Positions 34,134 to 45,476 of a stretch of DNA of 64,000 bases are shown piece after piece. The stretch is taken from assembly GCF_000213175.1 (NCBI RefSeq), contig NW_009799103.1, positions 3,311,896 to 3,375,895 on the forward strand. Direction: 5' to 3'. The notes under the pieces were generated by a model that saw nothing but the letters and a program-made list of their open reading frames with translations, was not told the DNA's origin and did no database searches. How positions within the stretch are numbered: the stretch's first letter is position 1; each line of letters begins with the position of its first letter. The translations under genes and the position numbers were made by a program. This stretch comes from Neurospora tetrasperma FGSC 2508 (lineage: Eukaryota > Ascomycota > Sordariomycetes > Sordariales > Sordariaceae).

Positions 34134-34161
34134 AAAAAAAAAAAAAAAAAAAAAAAAAAAA
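34134..34161 (+). repeat. 28-nt A tract
   Basis: Uninterrupted run of 28 A on + in intergenic DNA. No flanking target-site duplication or retroelement sequence was recognised, so a retroposon tail is only one option beside a plain homopolymer. Confidence 0.85.
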
Positions 34162-35967
34162 GACCGAACACATCCAATGGACAGTCTTCTACGGCTCGCT
34201 TTCGTAAGGTTGGAAACATCATTAGAAAGACTGTGATAGGGATGTCTGTAATTCGAAGACACATGGTTTCATCCCTTTCTCTTCAAGTAGGCCTAGAATT
34301 AAAGTTCGAAAAGAGTCTTCAGGTACGCTTGGATGCGTGGTTAGGGCGTATGTACCAAGGTGTAATATAGGTACCTCTACTGACTGAAACGTACTCGGTT
34401 TCCATATTCTTACAACTATCCGGCAGGAACATCCGGACATCCTTCCCGTCGGTCAGCGAGCCGTTGCCGCACTTAGTTTTTATTTCGATAAAGAAGTTGT
34501 TCTCGCCGAGAGTTTTGGTCATTTGAGTAGTATTCAGTGTACTTAGTCTTCCTGTTCAGCTCTTTTGTTCAGACCGAACGATCGAACCTCCAATTTACCA
34601 CACCACCAAATACTCGTGCACCAGACTCGACGTCTTCAGACTTCAACTTTACCTACCTACAGCTCTGTTGGACTTCCGACCCGAATTCACGTCACCATGG
34701 CTTCATTGGAAATCTTTCCCGGTCGCAACCTCGAAGGATACCTAGGTACAGTACAGGTGAGACCGCCCATGAAGAGCCCCTACAAATGTGAATCTGTTGG
34801 ATCTGGACCAACATATAACGATGGGGTGAAAGAAATTCATAGCGAAAGATAGGTAGGTAGCTTGGGCAACACAGAGGTATATCCATCTCGACGCAGTAAC
34901 TAACATCCGGATGCTAATATGTATGTACCTAGTAAGAACCCAGGACGATGAGTTTCGTTCGTGATGGCGTAAAGCGCACGATTCCAGACAACGTTCGGAT
35001 TGTGTGTCAAGCCTAGGTAGGTAGGTACATACGTCAATTTCTGTTAGTGCTGCCGACTGACCAGCCCGCCAGTCGCCTACATACCTATTTCAGATCAAGA
35101 ATGGAATTCGATGTCTAGGTGGTCAGAAAACAAGTTGTGTGATCTTCTATTGATCGGAAACTACCAAGGTTGTTCCAGGCTGCGAATGATCGGAACTCGG
35201 AAGCCGGCCGAGCCGCTAACAGCGGAATGTCCAAAAGAAAGAGGTTCCGAAGAATGGGGATTGTTCGTCAAGTCCTCCACTGACTATCTCGGACAATCTT
35301 CCCCTCAGGAGGAGGTGAGACTCTCTTGAAAAGCCGCAGCTCAGCTACGTAGCTAATCTGTTCAAACCTGCCTACTAAGCAATCGATCCATTCAAGACAA
35401 AAAGACGAACAATGGTACCGGAACTCGGAAGTCAGATCCTTGACAAAGAAGTCTCATTGTAAAGGGACTCCAAAAGAATGGAATTGTGCTCAAGTGGCTT
35501 AGATTGAATTGGGTGGATGGCTTCCCCCAGTACCCGGGAGAAGAGTCATCGAAAAAAAGAAAACAAAGAAATGCAGGGGATGAATACCTTGATTGGATCG
35601 GAAGGATTCCGGGAGAGAGATCGAAATGATAAAAGTAAGACAACAAGATGAACAACAAGACGTATTACTGAACTGGACTGCAATTTAGTCAACAAACCTA
35701 CTATAAGTTAAAGAGAAAACTGAACATATGTCAGAGCACGGAATCATGATTTCATGTATTTATATATCTACTGGACCCTTTGAAGCTGTCAGTCTCGACT
35801 CTCGAAAACACCATCACCATCACCATCACCAAACCAAACCAACTGGTTCAGAAGGTAAATAACAAGATCAAGTTGACCATATACCCGAGAGAAGATACTA
35901 CCCGGTAATAACGATCTCAATCTCCCAACATATTCCCAACCAAATACACACACACACGCCCCCAAAA

Positions 35968-36244
35968 ATGTGCCAAATCAACATCATCCACTTCTCCCAC
36001 CACCACGACTTCTTCCGCCCCGCCAAAGAAGCACCCAACACCTCCATCACATACAACAACTGCCACCTTTCCAACCCTACCAGACCAACAACCGAAGATG
36101 ACGATGGATCCATCATGTCCCTCCTCCAACGCCTGCCTCAACACCACTTCGTCCTTTGCCCAACCCACACCCACACCAATAATCACCACTGCCTAGTTTA
36201 CAAGCAGACGATGCCGTGTCTCCTGCAAAGGTTCCATTCTGCTG

Positions 36245-36284
<40 letters not shown>

Positions 36285-37116
36285 GGAAGTTCATGTTAAC
36301 GCTAACAGTAATGCTAACAGTCATGCTAACAGTCATGCTAACAGTCATGCTAATAGTCATGCTAACAGTGATACCGACTGGGAAGGCGATGCCGGCGTAA
36401 ACGTATCATCAACCTGTCCCAACCTGGAAATAACACATGAACACCACCCGCTGAGTTTGATCACTGACATCAACAACAACAAGGTCAACGAGTCCGAAGC
36501 AGTCATATCAGGAGCTATTATTCAACGCTTGCATAGTACGAGTGACAGTGTGGACAGTGTGGACAGTGAGACCACCACCACCCTGTTGTCCCAAGCCAAA
36601 ACTGCACTTTTGTCCACTGCAGACGAGATCCACCAGCAGACAGTGGAACTAAACACCCACATCCTCGAAACATGTTCACTTTTGGAATCCCTGTATCGAG
36701 AACTTGCTGCTTTTCCTACTACTACTCAACCGACGACGCCCCTCCAACGGGCGCAAACCCGGGCTCTGCTGTTTATGCAGTTGGAGTTGGAGGTACCACT
36801 CCATCGCGCAAGCGAGCTATGTCACAAAATCAACCAAGCCGACGCAAAAATCCGTGAGTTGTTCAAGACCTCCTTTTTGCAAAGACGTAAAGACATGTCT
36901 GATTTGCTTGTGGCTATTGAGAGGAAATGTGCGAGCCAGGGAGAGGGTACTACTGATTGTGGCGTGTATACTATAAGCAAGGCGAGACGGGATCTAAGGC
37001 AGTTGTCGACGGAAAATATAAGAGAGGTGTGTGAGGAACCGGTTAGGAGAGGGAGGGAGGTGGTGGGGGAGGTGGTGAGGGTGTTGGAGGGTGTGGAAAA
37101 CTTGATGCGGGTTTAG
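35968..37116 (+). CDS. Polyalanine/ANSH-repeat protein, function unknown
   Basis: Single open frame of 382 aa from ATG 35968. The first 85 residues are His- and Thr-rich. A run of 12 Ala follows, encoded by GCT repeats, then six tetrapeptide units of type ANS(H/N/D). The C-terminal half (about 190-382) looks structured: Leu-heptad-like helices (LLSQAKTALLSTADEIHQQTVELNTHILETCSLLESLYREL) suggest a coiled coil, with further amphipathic helices to the end. No signal peptide or membrane segment. I recognise no family. The structured, repeat-free second half with good codon use supports a real gene. Confidence 0.6.
36250..36282 (+). repeat. (GCT)11 trinucleotide repeat
   Basis: Perfect GCT repeat coding for alanine in the 35968 gene, followed by one GCG. 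Such runs expand or contract readily. Confidence 0.9.
36301..36372 (+). repeat. Minisatellite, six 12-bp units
   Basis: Six consecutive units of GCTAACAGTCAT with single-base variants, all in frame, coding for Ala-Asn-Ser-His/Asn/Asp. Units three and four are identical, which points to recent unequal exchange or slippage. Confidence 0.9.
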
Positions 37117-37792
37117 GAGGTGTGTTGGGGAGTAGGTAGGTTGTAGAGGAGGTGAATATATTGATAGAAGTAGGGAGGGGATAGTTGACATTAGCTGGTG
37201 AAGCATAATAGATGAACTGAGTAACAATGTGCAAACAATGGACTGTGATGTGACTATTGTACTTGACAGAAAGGACCTTAGGCATTGCTGCCGAAGTGTA
37301 TGGAGTAAATAACCTAAGAACAGCCTTTAATTAGAAGCTGGGGTAGCAATGAGCTTGCGTTCGAATTATCTTCACGACCAGTGTGGTACGCTACCACCCA
37401 ACAGTAGGTACCTACCTACCTATAGGTAAGAAGGAACATGGTGCGCATCCAGTGCCAAGCATGAGAGAAGGTATCATCCCGCTTGTTGTACCGGTTGGGG
37501 AAGGAAGTCTGGAGCAGAGGTAGGGAAACGAACCCCCTCCCCAATTGGTATCATCACAGGGTATGATCGTCCTGGTATCTGATCGTGACAGACGGAAAAA
37601 TTACTTCCCAGAAATACGTGGTCGTATGGCGTCGCATCGGCCGGTTAAAGCCCCAACATCATTCCTCAGTCCGTCGGGTGGTGTCCTAGTCCAACCCTTG
37701 AACATCAGAATGTCCTCCAGTAAATAGAAATAATCCACCTCAAACTTATCGTAGGACACCATCCTAGCCTCAACTACCTCTATTTGACCACC
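37117..37792. other. Intergenic, repeat protein to GH79 gene
   Basis: 676 bp. A palindromic TAGGTACCTACCTACCTA-like stretch lies at 37406-37424. No gene is supported. It is the presumed promoter region of the GH79 gene. Confidence 0.5.
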
Positions 37793-39388
37793 ATGGCCAA
37801 AAACTTCAAAATAGCAATAACCATAGCCCTCTGCCTGATAGCAGCTTATCCCGCCTCCAGCGCAGTCACCTTCACCGTCCCCAGCAAAGTCGGCACAGGA
37901 GGCTACGCCTACGCCCCTCTCGACCCCGCGCCCATCGGGATCTCGTTCGAGTTCTTCGCCTTCCCGTCTTACTTCACCAACGTCACCGCCACGGAGCGAT
38001 GTCTAGCAAACTGGAAGGCCTTGACGGGTGTGTGGCCGCCCATTCGCATAGGCGGAACGACGCAGGACAGGGCGCAGTATGACTCCAAGACATCAGCCTA
38101 TGTCGTTTACTCGGTGGCTGACGCAAAGGACGCCCCGTCTGATTTGACGTTCGGGTCCCAATTCATGACGCTGGCGGGGACATATGAGGGGAGTGTGGTG
38201 GTTGGGCTGAACAGGGGCAAGAATGCTATTGGGAATACGATTGCTGCGGCCAAGGTCGCCGTTTCTGAGGTCAAAAATCTGCTGGCGATTGAACTTGGGA
38301 ATGAACCTGAATGTGAGATCAAGCGCCCTTGAGGTTGGAGATGTTGATGAGCTGTGCTGACGAAGAGGACATATTATATACAACAGACTGGGTCAAGGAT
38401 GGGCAACCGATCACATCCGGCGTCAACTGGACTCCGACTACAGATGCCGCATCGCAAAATAACTGGAACATCCAAGTGGGTAGCGCGGTTGGCAAAACCA
38501 ACATCATTCAGGCTGGGAACTGGAATGAGGCGCCGCCCACATGGGGAGCTGCGCAATTGATAGCGACCGAGAACGCCACGGTGGAATCCTATGTTCGACA
38601 CTACGCCCACCACAACTACCCCGGTGGAAGCATCCAGAGTCTCATGTCCCATTCGGCCATCTCAAAGAACATCCACACTTTTGACGCTGACATAGCCGCA
38701 GCTCGAGCGATTGGGAAGCAGTACGTCTTTGGCGAGACTAACTCGGGTACGTACCGCGTACCCCCTTTACCCTAAAGGAAGCTTTCTTAGCTGAGTTCAT
38801 ATTCCAGTATCCGGCGGAGGAGCAGCTGGAGTCTCCCCGACGTTCGGGGCAGGTCTATGGACCATGGACTACGCTCTCCGCGCCACTTACAGCAACATTT
38901 CGAGGACGTACTTCCATCATGGGACTGTCGGCAACTGCCAATACTGCTTCTGGGGCCGATACAGCATGGGGGCTCCGTACTACGGAGCGTATGCAGCGGT
39001 TGCCTTGATGGCCGGCGCGAGCCACTTGACGGCTTTGGATAGCGGTTCGACCAACTATGCGGCCTATGCCACGTTCGATTCGAGGGGGCTTCCCCTGCGA
39101 GTGATCTTGTACAACTCGGATTATTTCGCCGGCAGCGGGACAAGGACTACTCAGTCCTTCACCTTGGCCGGCTTGACCTCGTCAACGGTCAGAGCGAAGA
39201 GGCTGACGGCAGCAAGCGCGACGTCTAGAGTGGATCAAGGAAGTCCTCCATCGTTTGGGGGTCAGCAATTTGACAATGGATCTTGTGCCATGAGCGGGAC
39301 CGAGACGTTCGAGACCACACCCGTTTCTGGTGGCCAGGCTACCTTTTCGGTCAAGGCAACCGAAGCACTTTTGTTGTATCTGCAGTGA
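37793..39388 (+). CDS. Secreted GH79-type beta-glucuronidase-like glycosidase
   Basis: Secreted glycoside hydrolase, 486 aa, join(37793..38312,38387..38746,38808..39388). A signal peptide (about 1-23, ending ASSA) precedes a (beta/alpha)8 barrel. The acid/base Glu171 sits in ELGNEPEYW, created by splicing across the 74-nt intron (acceptor at 38385-38386; nearer AG sites would give a stop codon). The nucleophile Glu290 sits in YVFGETNS just before the 61-nt second intron. The C-terminal beta domain holds YNSDYFAGSGTRTTQSFTL. Both catalytic Glu are present, so it should be active, releasing glucuronic acid or its 4-O-methyl form from arabinogalactan-type chains, as known for the family. ATG 37793 is the first ATG. 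Confidence 0.87.
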
Positions 39389-40362
39389 ATGCGGAGCTGG
39401 ATCGACCAGTGTCCAGTATCCCGAATCAGGCATAATATCAGAGGTCAAAATAACAGAAATTGTGACTGGAAAGGTACTTGATTGGTGTTGTTGACTAGTC
39501 TGGTCGATGAGGGTGATGGATGAGGGAGCTTATCCAGCCATCGCGAACGCGATATGGAAAACTGTAAGAGAAGCGTGAGATATTCGAACAAGATAAAGTG
39601 TTCAGTACGGACCGACAAGATCAACAACCAAAGATGGCTTGTCGAAGAGTTCACTTGTGGTGTCGTGTGTTCATCGGCAACTTCGGAGGCTCCCTTGATA
39701 AAAGGTAGGCATCATCCCAGTTTTCTCGCCGATCGATTAGCGATTCCCGCGCTACCGGGGTGAGCGGGTCTTTTCCCGAAAAAATTTTGGCCGAATTTTC
39801 TGCATGGCTAGCATCAAGCTAGGGTAGTTCCCGCGATTGCACCACATGCCCTGTGTCGTCTTCACCGCTTGGTTGTAGTGTAGTGTAGTTGAGTTACGCT
39901 GGGTCAGACCACATCTAGGTGGCAGTTTTGGGATCGTGGTTGAGGCCAGAAACAGGGAAAACAACGACGAGCTGTAATGGAGCCAATGTACAGAAGATTA
40001 TGTACGTGGCTGCTGAGGAAGAAACGGTCATCATGCAGAAACAGACTCAGCGTAACTCTGGGTACGTCTCCAGCAACTAATCAGCAATCCCCAAGTTTTG
40101 GACGGCTTTGTAAAAACGCATTGCATTCTTGTTTTTCGTGGACCATGCATTGATAAGCCCAGCCGTCACCGTATTATTATGATCGTCGAGATCCATAAAG
40201 CTTGGCCGAACGTGGCAGTCCGGTAGCATGGCAAGATAAGGCGGACTGGGGAACGCAGTCATGCATTCCTTCACATTCTGTCCTTCCCGTTGGGCATAAG
40301 AAGACGTAGCTGTCTTCTCTGAAGGCATTCCTTTGTTCATCTTTTGGCCATTATCCATCATC
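39389..40362. other. Intergenic, GH79 to nucleoside permease gene
   Basis: 974 bp. The only item of note is a 95-codon minus-strand frame at 40077-40364 (see separate entry). No repeat or RNA is recognised. Confidence 0.45.
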
Positions 40363-40364
40363 AT
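40077..40364 (-). CDS. Doubtful 95-aa frame or gene fragment
   Basis: Minus-strand frame whose second half (CHVRPSFMDLDDHNNTVTAGLINAWSTKNKNAMRF region) has protein-like composition and balanced codon use. Its start ATG overlaps the start of the oppositely directed nucleoside permease gene, which leaves no room for two promoters. It may be a fragment of an older gene or chance. No family recognised. Confidence 0.2.
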   Translation of the reverse strand: MMMDNGQKMNKGMPSEKTATSSYAQREGQNVKECMTAFPSPPYLAMLPDCHVRPSFMDLDDHNNTVTAGLINAWSTKNKNAMRFYKAVQNLGIAD

Positions 40365-41681
40365 GCGGTCTTTCTCGTGTTGGGTAGCTGCTGCCCTGCA
40401 GTTGGTTCACCACCTAGGCCCGGCTACCGCTGCGGCCGTCCACCACCATGGGAATCACACGGGGAGAATAGCCCCTAAGGCTTTCATCATCAGCATGGTG
40501 AGTGACGGAACGCAGAGCAGTGGCGGAATACGCTGGCTGGATGACGTGCTAATTTGAGCCCGTTCTAGTTTGAGCCCGAAACGGACGGCTGGATGACAAG
40601 CATGGTGGAATCGGGAACCGGAAACTTGACCGACATCAAGATCGACGTGCCCGGGCTTTCCATGCTGTACCCTCAGGTGGCATGCACGGCGGACAAGTCT
40701 GTATGCCAGTTGACGGCCGGAGAGAGCGAGATCAACGCGGCAGCGAGTATCATGGCGCTGGTGCTCTCTCACAAGTTCGACCTCCGTCAGACATACTTTG
40801 TGGTTGGCGGCATCGCAGGTGTCAACCCCAAGTACTCGACCCTTGGCGGTGTTGCGCTCTCTCGCTATGTCATCCAGGTCGCTCTGCAGTACGAGCTGGA
40901 TGCGCGTGAGAAGCCGGAGAACTTCAGCACGGGATACTTTGCGTACGGCACCAAGGGACCGAACCAGTACCCTAGCACCATCTATGGCACTGAGGTGTTT
41001 GAAGTCAACGAAGCGCTACGGGACGTGGCGTATAAGTTTGCGCAAAAGGCGAAGTTGGCTGATTCGGCAGCCGGGGCCGAGTACCGGGCCAAGTACAAGG
41101 AGGCCGGGGCTGCGTACGTTGCCGCCACCGAAGGGCCGAGTGTTGTCAAATGCGACACGGCCACCAGCGATGTGTACTACTCGGGCACTCTGCTCAGCGA
41201 AGCCTTTGAGACGGTGACGCGGGTGTGGACTAACGGCACCGGCGATTACTGCATGTCGGCGCAGGAAGACAACGCCGTGCTCGAGGTGCTCGTCCGCGGA
41301 GCCATCCAGGGCCTTGTCGACTTTGGCCGTGTCATTGTGATGCGAACCGGATCCGACTTTGACAGGCCTCCGCCGAACGTGACATCCTACCAGCACCTGA
41401 TGACGGACCAGAACGGCTTCGAGATTGCCACGACCAACCTGGGCAGGGCGGGCGTCGAGATTGTTCGCGGCATTCTGCAGGGCTGGGAACACACTTTCCG
41501 AAGGGGCATCAAGCCAACCAACTATATCGGCGATATCTTTGGCAGCTTGGGAGGACAGCCTAACTTTGGACCGGGAAGCCAGACCAATGGCACCGGCTAT
41601 GCGGCCGCACCCAAACAGGCGAGGGCGCAACTGAGGGCAAGGGGATATCGTGGCCCTTCTGTTGTGCGACGTCGCATTTGA
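40363..41681 (+). CDS. Purine nucleoside permease (NUP) family protein
   Basis: Protein of 415 aa, join(40363..40497,40569..41681). The 71-nt intron joins KAFIISM-FEPETDGWM, the NUP start motif. Other family blocks seen are YFVVGGIAGVNPKYSTLGGVALSRYVIQVALQYELDARE, YGTEVFEVNEALRDVA, and VIVMRTGSDFDRPPPNVTSYQHL near the end of the domain. NUP proteins are described as nucleoside transport or phosphorylase-related in Candida; the fold is that of nucleoside phosphorylases. The first about 30 residues (MRSFSCWVAAALQL...) look like a signal peptide, which suggests secretion or cell-surface location. The intron end and exon start share duplicated words (see findings). Confidence 0.85.
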
Positions 41682-42638
41682 GGATCTGGTTCATTGTCGA
41701 GGTCGTGGTGCCACTGGACAAGACGGTCCTCAGGACACCTAGCCGAGCCAGATCATGACTTTATCCGCATCGGAACCAGATGGAGGAGGTGAAGGGATGG
41801 GAGGTAGATATTGCACCTGCAGAGCCAAGAGACGTTCAGGGCCATTTGCCGGCAGTGCAGTACGCAGCATACACATATATTATAGTGTATATATGTAGAG
41901 GAGAGTGGAGAGGCAATTGAATTGGTGACGACGACATGGTCGGAAGAGGAAAGTTGCTTTGGTCCGTGTCGTGTTGGTGTTGACTCTGTGTCTTGGGAGA
42001 CAATAAATGTCACGGATTGAAGTCATCGAAGAGCAAGAAAGAACACAAAAATTGTTAAGGAAATTGTTAAGGCATAGTCAGTTCTCAAAGGCTTTGTCAC
42101 AGAGGTGAAGGCGGCCCCGACTGCTCCCGCTTCTTTTTGCTGGACGCACTACCACCTTGGCCACTTAGGTAGCTAGGTTCTAACCGAAAACGCCACTTCC
42201 CGTTCCGTCACCGGGCCTTGTCTGGTGTAATGCAGCTGCTAAAGTTAGGTTATATTAGCTTCTATATTCGCTAAAAACCCAGTTGCAAACGGTCAAGCAT
42301 CCCCAGCAGACCAACCTAGTGATTGAATAACCCCCCCCCCCCCCCGGCCGCTCTCGGAACTTCACTTCTTTGACTCCTCCACCGACCTGCATCTCCCATC
42401 AAGGTTCCCAATTTCCATCCTCGCCATTCACAGCTTCGAGCAAAGACGGGAGCTTTCGACCATTTCGAGACGGCAACAGCGACAAAGAACACAAAAGAAG
42501 ACGAATACGAATAGACGCTCAACCGTCTGCGTCACCGACAAGAACACGGCGATTTAAACCCATCAAACAGAATGGGCGTCCACTCCATCTCCAGCTCCAA
42601 GTCCTGAGGACAGCATCACCACCCAAGCAGCAGTCGTC
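41682..42638. other. Intergenic and leader of the IKS1-type kinase gene
   Basis: 957 bp. It holds a C15 homopolymer at 42331-42345 on +. The frame of the kinase is open upstream from 42370, but the conserved N-terminus starts at ATG 42639 and needs the next intron, so this part is leader. Confidence 0.55.
42331..42345 (+). repeat. C15 homopolymer
   Basis: Uninterrupted run of 15 C about 300 bp before the kinase start. It could also be an assembly-sensitive site. Confidence 0.85.
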
Positions 42639-45030
42639 ATGTCACTCATCCCATACCACCCCCGCGAAGGGCGAGAGATTGTGCTGTACGTCATGCCATC
42701 CCACTCCTCACTTACTTTCTTTCAACAATGACGCTGACATGTTTGGACCTCTGTCTCTCAACAGCCGCCATCGCAATGCCATCGTTGTCCGCGATCCCCT
42801 CACGCAGCGCCTCGAGATCCGCGGCCTCCAGCTTCACGAATGTCCCACCTGTCACCAGCCCCTGCGAACGTCTCCCGAGAGTCATGTCGACGATGATTCG
42901 GACCGTCGCGAGTCCTACGTCGACCCCGACTACTTCCGTATGTTGCGCGACGGCCACAACGGCCAGGCTCCGTCCAACCCACGCCCGCCCTCGAGCCCCA
43001 TCCGCCGCTTGGTCCGTCCGGTCCCCGCCATAGACGATCGTGGAAACGAAGTCGGCGTACAAAATGCCGAATTCGTCAGCAGCGAGCCTGTGCCCTCCGA
43101 GACTACCCGTATCAAGAAGGAGGCTTTTGCTCCAAACTACTTCGAAACCTTTTTCCACGAGGAGCGTACCCTCGGCCGCGGTGGCAAGGGCGTCGTTATG
43201 CTTGTGCGCCACGAGATCGACGGTTGCAACCTGGGTCACTTTGCTTGCAAGCGCGTGCCCGTTGGCGATGACCACGCCTGGCTGGGCAAGGTGCTCGTCG
43301 AAGTCGAGTTGCTCGCCAAACTGTCGCATCCAAACCTGGTTTCGTACCGCTTCTCGTGGGTCGAGGATGTCAAGATCAACAAGTTCGGGCCCAAAGTCGC
43401 ATGTGCCTTCATTCTCCAGCAGTACTGCAACGGCGGTGATCTGCAGCAGTATGTCATTGGCGACCTGCTCAAGGAGCCAACCATTGAACAGATCAAAGCC
43501 CAAAGACGCCGCCGATCCAAGGGTTTCATCGAACGGCCTAGCGTCACACAGCGCCAGTTGCCCTTCAAGGAGATCTTCTCGCTGTTCAAGGACATCACTT
43601 CGGGTCTTGCTTACCTCCACACCGCCAACTACATCCACCGGGATCTCAAACCCAGCAACTGCCTTTTACATCGCGAGGGTGGTCGTACTAGCTGTCTCAT
43701 CAGTGATTTCGGCGAGGTTCAGCCCGAAAATGCCGTCCGCGTGTCAACCGGGTCGACTGGCACCATTTCTTACTGTGCTCCCGAGGTGCTGATCAAGGAC
43801 GCAAGCGGCAAGTACGGTAACTTCACGACAAAGTCGGATATCTTCTCGCTTGGAATGATCCTCTACTTTATGTGTTTCGGGAGGTTGCCATATGCCAATG
43901 CTAATTCGCTCCACGAGGAGCTGGAGGATATCGATTTACTGCGTAGTGAAATCACGGACTGGAAGGGTTTCGAGGATGAACGACGCGAGCGCCCCGACCT
44001 TCCCGCAAAGTTATACCAGCTGCTTAAGCGGCTTCTTGCTATTAACCCAGCCGAGCGTCCGAGTGCAAATGAGGTTCTGAGTGCCATGAAGAACGAGTCA
44101 AGCTTAGACGGGTTGGGAGGGAATTCTACGGGTTCTGTCCCATCGATTGGCCTAGCCGGGCGGAGGATACAGGATCTAGATTCTCCCATGCCTTCCAGCA
44201 CGCCTATGCCAGGTCAGTCACCCGCCGCGTCCTCCTCGGATGCGCCTTCGCTGACCGTTTCTGAGCAAGCAGACCACAGACATGCCAAAGTGTCTTCATC
44301 TCCAGACGAGGATCTTCCTTTGTCAGCTGATGGTTACCCGCCAGTTTCCGATACCCGCCAAAAGGGCGCATCCGATATGCTTGAACTTGGCCCGGTTTCT
44401 AGGAACGGCAGCGTCGTCGCCCCGCACCCATCTCCACCAGCCATCACAACCCCGTTGCTTATGCCACCGCCTAGCACCCGGCTTGAACAGATGAAGCACT
44501 GCGCAGTGCTAACACGATATCACGCTGGGATGTGGCTGGATGCAAATGGTCTTTCCCTTGGAGTGCTGCTTAGGCTTGCTTTTTTGGCCATCAAAATCTT
44601 CTCGCTGTCGTGGATTTGCTGGCCCTATGCTTCCAATATCAGCATCCTGACATCGGTTTTTGCTCTGGCGATTCTGGACCTGCTGCACCCAGTCGGGAGG
44701 CCAGAGCCACGAAGAGGAAGCAATGTCATGCTTGGGGTACCTCCTCCCGGGAGTAGGCGAGGAAGCAGCTACGAGCAAGCGAACAACCAGAATAGCCAGT
44801 TGCATGACCATAACGGGCACATGGTTAGGGCCTCTCCTGACATTACTCCTACCTACGACAACGAACAGTACAGGAGAGCGGGAACGGTGGTAGGTTGGAA
44901 AACAAGTGTTTCCCTGTTGTTGTTACATTTCGCCATTCTCTGGGTCACAAATCACATGGGCTTGCTCTGTGCCGTTGGTAGATGGTCCCACTGGCCACCT
45001 CCTGATTTGCCACACGATGAGATTGTTTGA
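42639..45030 (+). CDS. IKS1-type serine/threonine protein kinase
   Basis: Protein kinase of 770 aa, join(42639..42685,42765..45030). The short first exon codes MSLIPYHPREGREIVL and its 79-nt intron joins it to RHRNAIVVRDP, the conserved IKS N-terminus, with a CPTCHQPL Cys pair (C42, C45). Kinase motifs are all present: Gly loop GRGGKGVV (153-160), Lys178 in FACKRV, HRD at 307-309 with KPSN, and DFG at 330-332. A basic insert (AQRRRRSKG, about 261-269) sits in the N-lobe/C-lobe hinge region, as in IKS kinases. The C-terminal third is Ser/Pro-rich with two hydrophobic stretches (about 628-672 and 735-760) that look like membrane anchors. Yeast Iks1 is a non-essential kinase of unclear role; substrate unknown here. 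Confidence 0.87.
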
Positions 45031-45476
45031 TGGCCACAACCACTTCTGGGGTTATCTATCGGCTTGCTATTATGGGGCATTTTGTGTCACAGCATGGTAA
45101 GAAAAAATCCGGCGTTAGGGGAAAAGGTCCCACGGATGGGTTGGGGTCATACTGCAACAGGAAAATAGACAGATTTCTTGAGTTCGGATGCTCAAGCAGC
45201 AGAGGGAGTTCTACCAGTCAAGTCAAACTATGGTGGCTCGGCAAGTATTACTGCATGCATTTTTGCGTTTCAAAATGGTATGTACTCAGTACGAAAGAAT
45301 TATTTACAAGGTGCTGTCCATCTCCATCGCAAAGCGATTTAACATGTGCACAGCGTTTAAAACTGAGACCTGCCGGTCTCTAAAAAGAAGAGAATTATCC
45401 TGCCACCAACATTCGTCTTCCCCGTTCATGACACTAAATCATTGACATCCAGCTTCCAGCCTTCATCACCCCCCTC
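45031..45476. other. Convergent 3' region, kinase and pectate lyase
   Basis: 446 bp shared by the 3' ends of the kinase (+) and the pectate lyase (-). Nothing else is seen. Confidence 0.55.

Larger units (their letters stand above)
33445..35967. other. Gene-poor 2.5-kb stretch with TAGGTACC-like motifs
   Basis: No gene is supported. The stretch carries repeated TACCTACC/TAGGTAGGTAC words (33828, 33938, 34055, 34370, 34738, 34853, 35014), nested inverted repeats at 34002-34082 and an A28 tract at 34134-34161. The last about 200 bp are the AC-rich leader of the 35968 gene. Confidence 0.55.

Noticed and set aside
42370-42764. Reading the kinase from 42370 without intron
   Set aside because: The conserved IKS N-terminus (MSLIPYHPREGREIVL) appears only if 42639 is the start and 42686-42764 is removed.
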